Assembly (NCBI GenBank): GCA_030550225.1
Contig: JAUQPV010000124.1
Span: forward strand, 1-7,335
Source: Acidobacteriota bacterium
Lineage (GTDB): Bacteria; Acidobacteriota; HRBIN11
DNA length: 7,335 nucleotides
Reading direction: 5' to 3'
Part shown: in pieces, positions 1-6,104 of the stretch
How positions within the stretch are numbered: the stretch's first letter is position 1
Layout of the letters: every line of letters starts with the position of its first letter
Made by a program: the position numbers and the translations under genes
Notes under the pieces: model-generated
Databases searched by the model: none
What the model was told of the DNA's origin: nothing
The model's input: the letters and a program-made list of their open reading frames with translations, nothing else

Positions 1-60
1 GAGAGGGTTTTGAGACGAGTTCAAAATTGGCACTATTGGTAGCCCCGGTGCCCGGGCCGC

Positions 61-540
61 TCAACCGGTGAGCCAGCGTTGGAAACGGGGGCTGAGGAAG
101 AGGATGAGGTAGACCCAGTTGACCAAAAACAGCAGGACGATGGTCCAGGCCGAGACCCGCAAGCGCCGAAGGGCCGTCGGGAGCCACTGACGCCCGGTCG
201 TTCCCCAAACGACCAGGTCGGCCAGGGTCGCCGCCGTCGAGGCGGCGACCGTCAGCATGATGAGGGGTTGATACCGGAGGGCCTCCAAGAGGTCGCCCCG
301 GGCGAGGGCCTGGAAGGCCCGGGTCGTCCCGCAGGTGGCGCAGGGAATCCCCGTCAGGGTATAGAGGACGCAGACCGGCAGGGGCACGGGGACGCGACCC
401 CACAGGACGTAGGCAACCCCGAAGCCGGCCGTGAGGAGGGCCGCCGCCAGAGTCACCAGGGCAGGCCACGTCACTTCGTAAGGAAAGCGTGACGGAGTGA
501 TGACGTGACGACGGGATGAATGAACGGAGTCGGCTTGCAT
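61..540 (-). CDS. DUF2752 family membrane protein
   Basis: A 159-residue inner-membrane protein. The diagnostic DUF2752 core is LYTLTGIPCATCGTTRAFQ at 59-77, with C67 and C70 in a P-C-x-x-C-G-x-T-R-A setting, followed by ALARGDLLEALRYQP (78-92), which matches the family's 'L-x-x-G-D...A-L-x-x-N/Q-P'. Hydrophobic helices lie at about 26-48, 91-113 and 130-149. Family function is unestablished; the Cys pair could bind a metal or be redox-active, which is inference. The chosen start, ATG 540 (MQADSVHSS), has AGGGA 4 nt upstream. The frame stays open upstream to a GTG at 645, but that extension reads through the heptamer array (SQSEIRNAQFPIRS) and is very likely untranslated. It is separated from the propeller gene by 165 bp, so it may be a separate unit or the distal end of the operon. 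The stop TGA is at 63-61; positions 1-60 show no clear gene or terminator. Confidence 0.85.
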   Translation of the reverse strand: MQADSVHSSRRHVITPSRFPYEVTWPALVTLAAALLTAGFGVAYVLWGRVPVPLPVCVLYTLTGIPCATCGTTRAFQALARGDLLEALRYQPLIMLTVAASTAATLADLVVWGTTGRQWLPTALRRLRVSAWTIVLLFLVNWVYLILFLSPRFQRWLTG

Positions 541-562
541 CGAGTCCCTGGACCGAATCGGG

Positions 563-597
563 AATTGCGCATTGCGGATTTCGGATTGCGAATTGAG
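563..597. repeat. Second ATTGCGN heptamer micro-array, upstream of the DUF2752 gene
   Basis: Five contiguous 7-bp units on the plus strand: aattgcg, cattgcg, gatttcg, gattgcg, aattgag. It has the same consensus and orientation as the array at 3016-3057, and the two share the 13-mer attgcgcattgcg. It lies 22 nt before the DUF2752 ATG, inside the 165-bp gap (541-705) between the propeller and DUF2752 genes. Apart from this array and the octamer array, I see no convincing promoter or terminator in that gap. Confidence 0.85.
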
Positions 598-670
598 GCC
601 CCAAGCCCCTGAGCGTTTATCACTTTCTTCCCTCCACTCCGCCACCTCATCCGGCGAATGGTGCCCATCT

Positions 671-710
671 GCCGAATTCCCGAACGGCCGAATGGCCGGA
701 CGGCCCTACG
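671..710. repeat. GCCGAATG octamer micro-array over the propeller gene stop
   Basis: Five contiguous 8-bp units on the plus strand: gccgaatt, cccgaacg, gccgaatg, gccggacg, gccctacg. The last unit contains the TAG stop (708-706) of the propeller gene. Units can pair with each other, for example CGGCC-GAAT-GGCCG at 685-698, a 5-bp stem with a 4-nt loop directly after the stop. No U-tract follows, so it is not a clear intrinsic terminator, although it could stabilise the mRNA end. Confidence 0.65.
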
Positions 711-3072
711 GTGGCGTCAGGGGTACGCTGAGGACGCTACAGTTCTGGCCCGAGTCGCAGACCCGGACTTGCACAGAGGGCCAGAGGCTGGGATTCCCGG
801 AGAGTCGGAGTTCCAGCGTCTCTTGACGGCTGTCCAAGATTTGATCCACGGGGAACAGGGGCGCCCATTCATCGGGCTGAAGGGCGTACTCGGCCCGGGC
901 GATGGGGCTCAGGTCGTCCTGAGCCTGGACCTGGATGAGCCAGCCGCCGGTCGCCTTCTCTCGCTTCAGGAGACTCAGCCGGGGCGGCGTGTGGTCGACC
1001 AGGAACAGGGGCGTGACGGTCTCAGTCCGGAGGCCCTGGCCGGGGGCGTTGGCCGTCTCGTCGGAGGCGACGATCCGCAAGCGGTACCACCCGTCGGGCA
1101 AGCTCGTCGTGTCAAAGGCAAAAATGGAAGACTCGAGGCCGCTCTTCAGGATCGTCCAAGTCGTCTGGTCGGTCCGCTGGATGTAGACGTCGTACTTCAG
1201 GTCATCGCCGTCCGGGTCGGTAGCCTGCCAGACGACGGTCTGCATCCCCCACTTGTACTGTTCCTGACCGGGCATGTAGGCCGGACTTGTCGGGACGGCG
1301 CCGGGGGATCGAGTCGGTCCGCCGCCGGTCGCCGGCGGGTTGGCGCTCTCGAGAGGCGGTTCCGGCGGCCGTGTATCGAGGGTCGAGCGGGGCGCCCCGG
1401 CGATACGGGCGGCCGGCTGGGGCTGGGGGACTTCCCGGTACACGCTCCCGGGCGGCAGGACCCGGACGTCCGTGAACTTAGGCGGCTGATTTTGAGGCAG
1501 GAAGGTGACCCGGACTTCCTGAAGGCGGGGGCTATCCTGGAAGCTACCCCGAAGCGTGCACCGGTACTGAAAGTACCGGCTCGGGGGCAGGTCCAGACGA
1601 CTTTCGGACCCGAGGGGACCCTGCCAGTCCGTCCAGGTGGCGTCGGGTCGGCGAGTATTGCCGGCCCGGGCCCAGCACTCGATGGCGCGGTTCGATCGCA
1701 CGGTCCCCCGCCACTGAAGGGTACCCCACCGGGCCATCGAGCCGGCGTCCTTCACAGGCGACGTGTAGGTCCCCTCCTGGGGGCTCCGGCCGGCGGCCCG
1801 ATACAGACGGGCCGGATTGCTCGTGGCGGCCCAGAGGCTGTCGCCCTGCACGACAAGACGGACGACCTGCTCTTCCTGAAAGGACGATTGATAGCGGACG
1901 CGTCGCTGGGCGTCGATAGAGATCACGCGAGCCGGACTGCCGACGGCGACCCACAGTTCGTCCTGAAAGGGAACGATGTCATAAAGCCAGTAGTCTCGAG
2001 TCGTCCACAAGGGGAAGAGGCGCAGGCTGTTGTCCATCGCCCAGACGGCCCCGCCTCGGAAACCGGCCTCCAGGCTGAGGGGGAAGGTGACAGGCGGGGC
2101 CCGGCGGGCCGGGGCCTGTTCTTCCTCCGACGGCTGGGGCGCTCGTTGGACCGTCTCGGGAGCGTGGGCCGTGACCGTGACCTCGTCGCTTCCCGAGGTG
2201 ACGGTCGTCGGGGGTTGCGTCGGCGGGATCGCCGAAGGCGGGGTCGGACCCGGCGGGAGGGTTTGGACGGGCGTGCCGATGGTTGCCAGGGTGAGGGTCC
2301 AGCCGGCCGACTTCAGGCCGCCCGTGATAGCGGCTATCTCGGCCCGCTCGGCCGGATAGACGGCGACGGCCTTTTCATTTCCGTCCAAGCGGTAGATGTT
2401 CCCCAAGCCGGCCGCCCCGACGTAAAGGCCCGCGTCATCGGCCCAAAGACGCACGAGGTTCTGGTCCTCCGTATCCAAGACCTGGACGGCTTTGCCGTCG
2501 GCGCCGATGCGGTACAGACGGCCCCGGTCACCGGTCGCCACGTAGAGATTCCCCCGCCACACGATCAGGTCCCAGATGTAAGCCTCCTGGGAATCCCACG
2601 CCCGTTCGACAGCCCGCTTCGTCGGGGACCACCGGTACAGGCGGCCGCCCGGGTTGGCACCGACGTAAAGGTCCCCCCTCCAAACGACGAGGGTCTGGGC
2701 CTCGGGTTCATCGAGGTCGAGGATTTTCTCGACCTTCAGGGTCTGGGTATCGACGGCGTAGACCCGGCCGTTGTGGCCCGTGGCCACATAGAGGGTCGAG
2801 CCCTCCAGCCACGTATCCCAGACGACGGCCTCGTTGAGGTCGGCGACCCGCTCAAAGCGCAAGGCCAGACGGACCTCCCCGTCGCTGGAGACCAGGACGC
2901 CGTCCAACTCGCCGGCCGAGAAGTCGTCCTGGCGGGTATCGACCCAGACCTTCGGTCGGGCCGCCATCAGGTTAAGGGGGAGTAGGCTAAGAAAGACGGT
3001 CCATGCAAGTAAAAAAATTGCGGATTGCGGATTGCGCATTGCGCATTTGGAAATTGGGGGAGGCCATCGCAT
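706..3072 (-). CDS. Exported seven-blade beta-propeller protein with C-terminal jelly-roll and FnIII-like domains
   Basis: A 788-residue, probably periplasmic or surface protein. The hydrophobic run AIFLLAWTVFLSLLPLNL (18-35) followed by MAARP is a likely signal peptide. Blade motifs of the form L-Y/W-V-A-x-G-x-x-G-R-x-Y occur at about 94, 135, 176, 216, 373 and 413, with 40-41 residue spacing, and a divergent VWAMDNSLRLF at 343. This fits a seven-blade propeller whose fifth blade carries a Pro/Thr/Glu-rich insert (about 262-330). Next comes a likely beta-sandwich (435-530, with ARWGTLQWRG, ECWARAGNTRRPDATWTDW, SRYFQYRC), a Pro-rich linker (545-600), a domain with WQATDPDGDDLKYDVY and LPDGWYRLRIVASD (614-695), and a final segment after DHTPPRLSLL. 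C466/C505 and C772/C778 could form disulfides, consistent with export. The start is ATG 3072, 4 nt after the previous stop; ATG 3039 is possible. A scaffold, binding or sensor role is more likely than catalysis. I recall this architecture next to S55 genes in Acidobacteriota. Function is unknown. Confidence 0.88.
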   Translation of the reverse strand: MRWPPPISKCAMRNPQSAIFLLAWTVFLSLLPLNLMAARPKVWVDTRQDDFSAGELDGVLVSSDGEVRLALRFERVADLNEAVVWDTWLEGSTLYVATGHNGRVYAVDTQTLKVEKILDLDEPEAQTLVVWRGDLYVGANPGGRLYRWSPTKRAVERAWDSQEAYIWDLIVWRGNLYVATGDRGRLYRIGADGKAVQVLDTEDQNLVRLWADDAGLYVGAAGLGNIYRLDGNEKAVAVYPAERAEIAAITGGLKSAGWTLTLATIGTPVQTLPPGPTPPSAIPPTQPPTTVTSGSDEVTVTAHAPETVQRAPQPSEEEQAPARRAPPVTFPLSLEAGFRGGAVWAMDNSLRLFPLWTTRDYWLYDIVPFQDELWVAVGSPARVISIDAQRRVRYQSSFQEEQVVRLVVQGDSLWAATSNPARLYRAAGRSPQEGTYTSPVKDAGSMARWGTLQWRGTVRSNRAIECWARAGNTRRPDATWTDWQGPLGSESRLDLPPSRYFQYRCTLRGSFQDSPRLQEVRVTFLPQNQPPKFTDVRVLPPGSVYREVPQPQPAARIAGAPRSTLDTRPPEPPLESANPPATGGGPTRSPGAVPTSPAYMPGQEQYKWGMQTVVWQATDPDGDDLKYDVYIQRTDQTTWTILKSGLESSIFAFDTTSLPDGWYRLRIVASDETANAPGQGLRTETVTPLFLVDHTPPRLSLLKREKATGGWLIQVQAQDDLSPIARAEYALQPDEWAPLFPVDQILDSRQETLELRLSGNPSLWPSVQVRVCDSGQNCSVLSVPLTPP
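3016..3057. repeat. ATTGCGN heptamer micro-array at the propeller gene start
   Basis: Six contiguous 7-bp units on the plus strand: aattgcg, gattgcg, gattgcg, cattgcg, catttgg, aaattgg. The first four are near perfect and the last two decayed. It is AT-richer than its surroundings and flanked on one side by an A7 run (3011-3017, overlapping the first unit). Starting from ATG 3072, the array is translated as part of the N-terminus (ISKCAMRNPQSAI) just before the hydrophobic signal-peptide core. Confidence 0.85.
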
Positions 3073-3076
3073 GGTC

Positions 3077-5302
3077 TTAATCGTCTCCGCCGGAGGATGT
3101 CGGTCGTGCGGCCGGCCGGGGCTGGGTCGGCGCCCGGACGACGATGGGAAATCGCTCGAGGCCCTCGACGATGTAAGGCACGTCGACCCGCTGGTCCAAG
3201 ACGATCTCGTAGGGGACCGTCGCGACCCGGCCCTGGGTGCCCCGGGACTGAAGCTGACTGTAGACTTGGAGGGGCAGATTCCGCAGGAGCTGGGTCCCGC
3301 TGATGACCGTCGGGTTCAATCGTAATAGACGGACATAAAGGCCGTCGTTGGGCCGTAACTGTCGAAGCATGTTCAAGATGTCGCTTAAGTTGGAAAATTC
3401 CAGGAACCGGTACAGGCCCGCTGCGTCGAGCTGATTGAGCGTCTGGGCGCCGCCGACATACAGCCAGTATGTCCCAGGCGCCAACTCGTCCGGCAGGCGA
3501 ACGGTCGCCGCCTGAACGATGGGCTCGGCCTGGCGGGGGACGACAGTCATCCGCAAGGGGAGTTCATCGCCCGGCGCCAGGTCTTGGGACAGGAGACGGA
3601 CCTCCGTCAGACGGGCCTGAATAGACCGACGGGACTGCTGGAGGGTGATCTCGATGGAGGGGATGCGGACGCTCTCGAAGGGGTTGTTCCAGACGAAGGC
3701 CAGGAGACCGGCGATGAATTGAGGGACCTGCTGGGTCGTCGCCGACATGCCGGCGAAGACGTTCCGGACCTCGAGGGGCCGTCCGCCGTCCAGGCTGAGC
3801 TTCATCTGGAGTCGCACGTGGCCGTCATGGACGCCCAGGGGCGACAGGAGGAGGTTGACCATCGAGAGCTGACCGACCAGGAAGGGGGCGATCCAGGGGT
3901 GCCGGATCGTTTCATACCGGAAGGTCTGGGACTGGCTTTCGTTCTGGACCGTGACCTGGACCCGCGTCCCGTCCGGGAGGGGTCCGACCCGACCTCCGAC
4001 GCCCGTCCAGACGTCCACGTCTAAGACACCCAAGGGCCGGTCCAACTCAGCGATGACGTGGGAGCTCTGATAGCTGGGTAGGACGGTGACCACGCGGGCC
4101 CGGTAGAGGGGGAAGTCGATCCGGCCCAGGTTCAGCATCTGGTGACCGAAGGCATAAATGCGGTCCCGTTCGACGGCCGTCAGCGTGCCGATGTACGCCA
4201 GTTGGAGGTCACCCGTCACCAGGGGAATGGCGATGCTCGTGCCCGGCGTCAGGGGTTCGTCCAGGGTCAGCGCGACGTCCTTCCGGGCAGGGTCGGGCCC
4301 GGCGAGGCTCCCCGTGACAGACAGGCCGAGGGCCTGTCGCCACACGGGGTCCCCGGCCCAGATGCCGGGCAATGGGGTCCACCCGTGGACAGCGGTCTCC
4401 GAGGTCCCCTGGAAAAGCTGTCGGACCTGGTCCTGATACTGCCGGTACCAGAGGTCCAGGGCTTCGCCCTGCAGGAGCAAGGCAGTCCGGAGGTCCGACC
4501 ACCGGACGTCGGCCGTCGGGGTCGGGACCGGCGAGCCGGGCAGGCTCAGGGCTGTCGTCTGAAGTTTCTGCATGGAGGCGAAGGGGACGACGCCAGCGAT
4601 GGGCTCCTTCGAGAAGGCCCAGGCATAGGCCACGGCGCCCAAGAGGCGGCCTTGGATGTAAACGGGACTCCCGCTCATGCCGGCGAAGACACCCGCGTTC
4701 GCCAACTCGGGGGCGTCGATCTTCACGATGATGACGTCCAGGCCCGGTAGGACGTTCGAGAGACGGCCTAAGACCTCGACGTCAAAGCGGATCGTCCGGT
4801 TGCCCCCGACGGTCGTATGGCCCTCCCCACGCATGCCGGGCCGGATGTCTTCGACGGGCCAGTAGTCCATCGCATAGGGCGTCGGCGGATTCCATACCCC
4901 GACGGCCAGCAGGGTCAGGCCGGCCAAGCTACCGACCCGAAGGTACCGACACCCCTGGACCAGGGCCAGGAGCAAGGCGGCCCCGACGGCGTCGGCCGTC
5001 CAGTCGAAGAAGGACATCGACCGATAGGGGACCCACGCTTGCAAGACCTCCGTCAGGGCGCCGACCGTCCCGGCGGCGACCCAGGCCCACCCGGCCGCGC
5101 GGGCCTGAGGCCAGTGCCGGCGGACCCACCGGAGGGCCGTCCAGGCGACCCACCCATACAAGAGGGCATGGTAGAACTTATCTTCGGCCGGCACGTGCAG
5201 GGGCTGAGGCTGAACCGGGAGGACCGCCAGCGCTATCGTCCCGACGACCGTCGCCCACCAGACGCCATCGATTCGGACCCACGTCCAATCCCACCGACCC
5301 AT
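3077..5302 (-). CDS. VanZ-like membrane domain fused to an S55 (SpoIVB-type) serine peptidase domain
   Basis: A 741-residue, apparently two-part protein. Residues 1-120 look VanZ-like: several hydrophobic helices with DKFYHALLYG (41-50) and then E85, Q88, R94, D100 and D104 in the TEVLQAW...YRS...FDWTAD pattern. A further hydrophobic segment, VGSLAGLTLLAVGVW (123-137), resembles the signal peptide expected at the start of a free-standing S55 protein. From 144 on the S55 hallmarks follow: MDYWPVEDIRPGMRGEG, then VFAGMSGSPVYIQGRL (205-220) with candidate nucleophile S210, then KEPIAGVVPF (232-241), and RIYAFGHQMLNLG (381-393) with candidate catalytic H387. The S55 part probably faces outwards from the inner membrane; no PDZ domain is evident. 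The frame contains no stop between the parts and no ATG or GTG that would restart an S55-only protein before residue 145. The ATG at 5302 is 4 nt after the preceding stop, with GGGA 7 nt upstream. Another 4-nt gap leads to the propeller gene. The substrate is unknown. Confidence 0.88.
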   Translation of the reverse strand: MGRWDWTWVRIDGVWWATVVGTIALAVLPVQPQPLHVPAEDKFYHALLYGWVAWTALRWVRRHWPQARAAGWAWVAAGTVGALTEVLQAWVPYRSMSFFDWTADAVGAALLLALVQGCRYLRVGSLAGLTLLAVGVWNPPTPYAMDYWPVEDIRPGMRGEGHTTVGGNRTIRFDVEVLGRLSNVLPGLDVIIVKIDAPELANAGVFAGMSGSPVYIQGRLLGAVAYAWAFSKEPIAGVVPFASMQKLQTTALSLPGSPVPTPTADVRWSDLRTALLLQGEALDLWYRQYQDQVRQLFQGTSETAVHGWTPLPGIWAGDPVWRQALGLSVTGSLAGPDPARKDVALTLDEPLTPGTSIAIPLVTGDLQLAYIGTLTAVERDRIYAFGHQMLNLGRIDFPLYRARVVTVLPSYQSSHVIAELDRPLGVLDVDVWTGVGGRVGPLPDGTRVQVTVQNESQSQTFRYETIRHPWIAPFLVGQLSMVNLLLSPLGVHDGHVRLQMKLSLDGGRPLEVRNVFAGMSATTQQVPQFIAGLLAFVWNNPFESVRIPSIEITLQQSRRSIQARLTEVRLLSQDLAPGDELPLRMTVVPRQAEPIVQAATVRLPDELAPGTYWLYVGGAQTLNQLDAAGLYRFLEFSNLSDILNMLRQLRPNDGLYVRLLRLNPTVISGTQLLRNLPLQVYSQLQSRGTQGRVATVPYEIVLDQRVDVPYIVEGLERFPIVVRAPTQPRPAARPTSSGGDD
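3085..3088 (-). promoter_or_regulatory. Probable Shine-Dalgarno core for the propeller gene
   Basis: GGAG lies inside the last codons of the VanZ-S55 gene, 12 nt before the ATG at 3072. The spacing is long, so the call is weak. It matters because the alternative ATG at 3039 is embedded in the heptamer array and has no purine-rich site upstream. Confidence 0.35.
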
Positions 5303-5306
5303 AGGA

Positions 5307-5489
5307 CTATCCCGATCCCCCCAAAAAGTACATGATCCACGCTACGATCAGGGCACCGACGACCATGAGGACCCATACCTTCAGGAAGAACCGAATCTGG
5401 TCACGGGGCTCGTCCTTAAAGTATAGGGCCAACAGAATAGAGGTGCACAGGGCGAACACCAACATATTCAAGAAGTGACTACGCCACAT
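5307..5489 (-). CDS. Small two-helix membrane protein (60 aa)
   Basis: A 60-residue protein beginning MWRSHFLNMLVFALC and ending FLGGSG. Two hydrophobic helices are visible, about residues 6-23 and 36-56, joined by a short charged loop FKDEPRDQIRF (24-34). The ATG at 5489 lies inside the end of the upstream gene (GATGTGGCGTAG), so the two genes overlap by 11 nt and are probably translationally coupled. An in-frame extension back to 5543 would add an Arg-rich segment that is just the shifted reading of the upstream gene, so I prefer the short start. It ends 4 nt before the VanZ-S55 gene. The family is not recognised. Operon position between two membrane proteins suggests an accessory subunit in the envelope, but function is unknown. 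Confidence 0.7.
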   Translation of the reverse strand: MWRSHFLNMLVFALCTSILLALYFKDEPRDQIRFFLKVWVLMVVGALIVAWIMYFLGGSG

Positions 5490-5976
5490 CGGAAGACGTC
5501 TCCGGGTCGGAAGGCGTCGGCCGAGGCCGGAACATCCGGTCATACACTTTCAGCACGAGCAAGATGTTCAACAGGCCCGACGAGATGGCAAAGGTATAGC
5601 CCTTTTCCGCCCAGGCGTGCACGATGTCCCCTTGCCCAAAGTTCGACCGCTCGGCCAGCCGCCGCAGGGGACTGTCCGGCCAGGTCTCCATCTGGGGGAC
5701 CCACCAGAGGGCCAACCAGTAAGCCAGGCCGTTGCCCATCTGGGCCGCTTTCTCCAGGGCCGACCGGATGGGCGCCTCGGGGTCAAACCGATGAAGGGGA
5801 CTGCCCATGAAGAGACCATAGAAGAACATGAAATGAACCGTGACAAACACGACGAGGGCCTGGACCCGACGGCCGAGGACCCAGTGGGCGCTTCCCGGGA
5901 TCAGCCACCCGAGTAAGAGAATGCCCGCCCGCCGGGCCGTCCGTCCCATCGCCGACAGCGTCTCGACTCGATGCAT
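5479..5976 (-). CDS. DUF6677-like integral membrane protein
   Basis: From the ATG at 5976 this is a 165-residue membrane protein. The N-terminal segment GWLIPGSAHWVLGRR (23-37) matches the 'A-W-hydrophobic-P-G-x-G-H-x-x-x-G-R' start that I recall for DUF6677. The C-terminal EKGYTFAISSGLLNILLVL (124-142) matches that family's 'E-x-G-x-x-F...G-L-L-N-x-L' end. Hydrophobic helices are visible at about 17-33, 39-57, 84-94 and 126-146; the region 60-80 and 96-124 is polar. Function is unknown. The start is uncertain: TTG at 6015 and ATGs at 5991, 5976 and 5949 are all in frame. The 5976 ATG is preceded by GGGA at 7-nt spacing; 5949 would give a compact 156-residue form starting MGRTARRAG, also plausible. 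The stop overlaps the next gene by 11 nt. The domain name is from memory; a generic membrane protein is the fallback. Confidence 0.75.
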   Translation of the reverse strand: MHRVETLSAMGRTARRAGILLLGWLIPGSAHWVLGRRVQALVVFVTVHFMFFYGLFMGSPLHRFDPEAPIRSALEKAAQMGNGLAYWLALWWVPQMETWPDSPLRRLAERSNFGQGDIVHAWAEKGYTFAISSGLLNILLVLKVYDRMFRPRPTPSDPETSSDVA

Positions 5977-6039
5977 CGCCGATTCCCACATGCAGGATAA
6001 CGTCCACGGATACAAGATGCAGGACAGAAGGTCTCGGGC

Positions 6040-6060
6040 GTGTCAGGCGTCAGGTCCCAG
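6040..6060. repeat. GTGTCAG-type heptamer micro-array
   Basis: Three abutting 7-bp units on the plus strand, gtgtcag, gcgtcag and gtcccag, lie in the gap between the acyl-CoA dehydrogenase stop and the next gene. A weaker fourth unit (gcgaaac, 6061-6067) may follow. The array is short and degenerate and could be chance, but it occupies the same kind of location as the other 7/8-bp arrays in this window. Confidence 0.4.
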
Positions 6061-6104
6061 GCGAAACCTCTTCAGCCCGGCACCTGGACTGGAACTCGGG
6101 GCCT

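Noticed and set aside
1..60. An intrinsic terminator after the DUF2752 gene
   Set aside because: The GC-rich stretch at about 43-60 forms only a weak, mismatched stem, and no U-tract follows on the minus strand.
541..645. An N-terminal extension of the DUF2752 protein to the GTG at 645
   Set aside because: The extra residues come from the heptamer array and non-conserved intergenic DNA, while ATG 540 has a nearby AGGGA and gives a normal-length protein.
471..668. A 65-codon minus-strand frame overlapping the start of the DUF2752 gene
   Set aside because: It reads through the repeat array and then out of frame into DUF2752; there is no domain, and the composition is that of intergenic DNA.
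658..2985. A 775-codon open frame on the plus strand antisense to the propeller gene
   Set aside because: It is codon-aligned with the minus-strand gene, so it stays open merely because that gene avoids TTA, CTA and TCA; it ends exactly where a CTA leucine codon occurs. Its translation is rich in R, G, P and D with no recognisable motif, while the minus frame has clear domains.
563..3057. A CRISPR array or phage attachment sites as an explanation for the heptamer repeats
   Set aside because: The units are 7 bp, directly abutting without spacers, and there are no cas, integrase or tRNA genes nearby.
4142..5335. Plus-strand open frames antisense to the VanZ-S55 gene (4142-4750, 4817-5335)
   Set aside because: They are codon-aligned shadows of the minus gene with low-complexity R/G/P/D-rich translations and no family features.
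5977..6104. A promoter in the gap before the DUF6677-like gene
   Set aside because: No credible -35/-10 pair could be found on the minus strand; short TTGTAT and TTATCC words have wrong spacing. A promoter is expected here but not demonstrable by eye.
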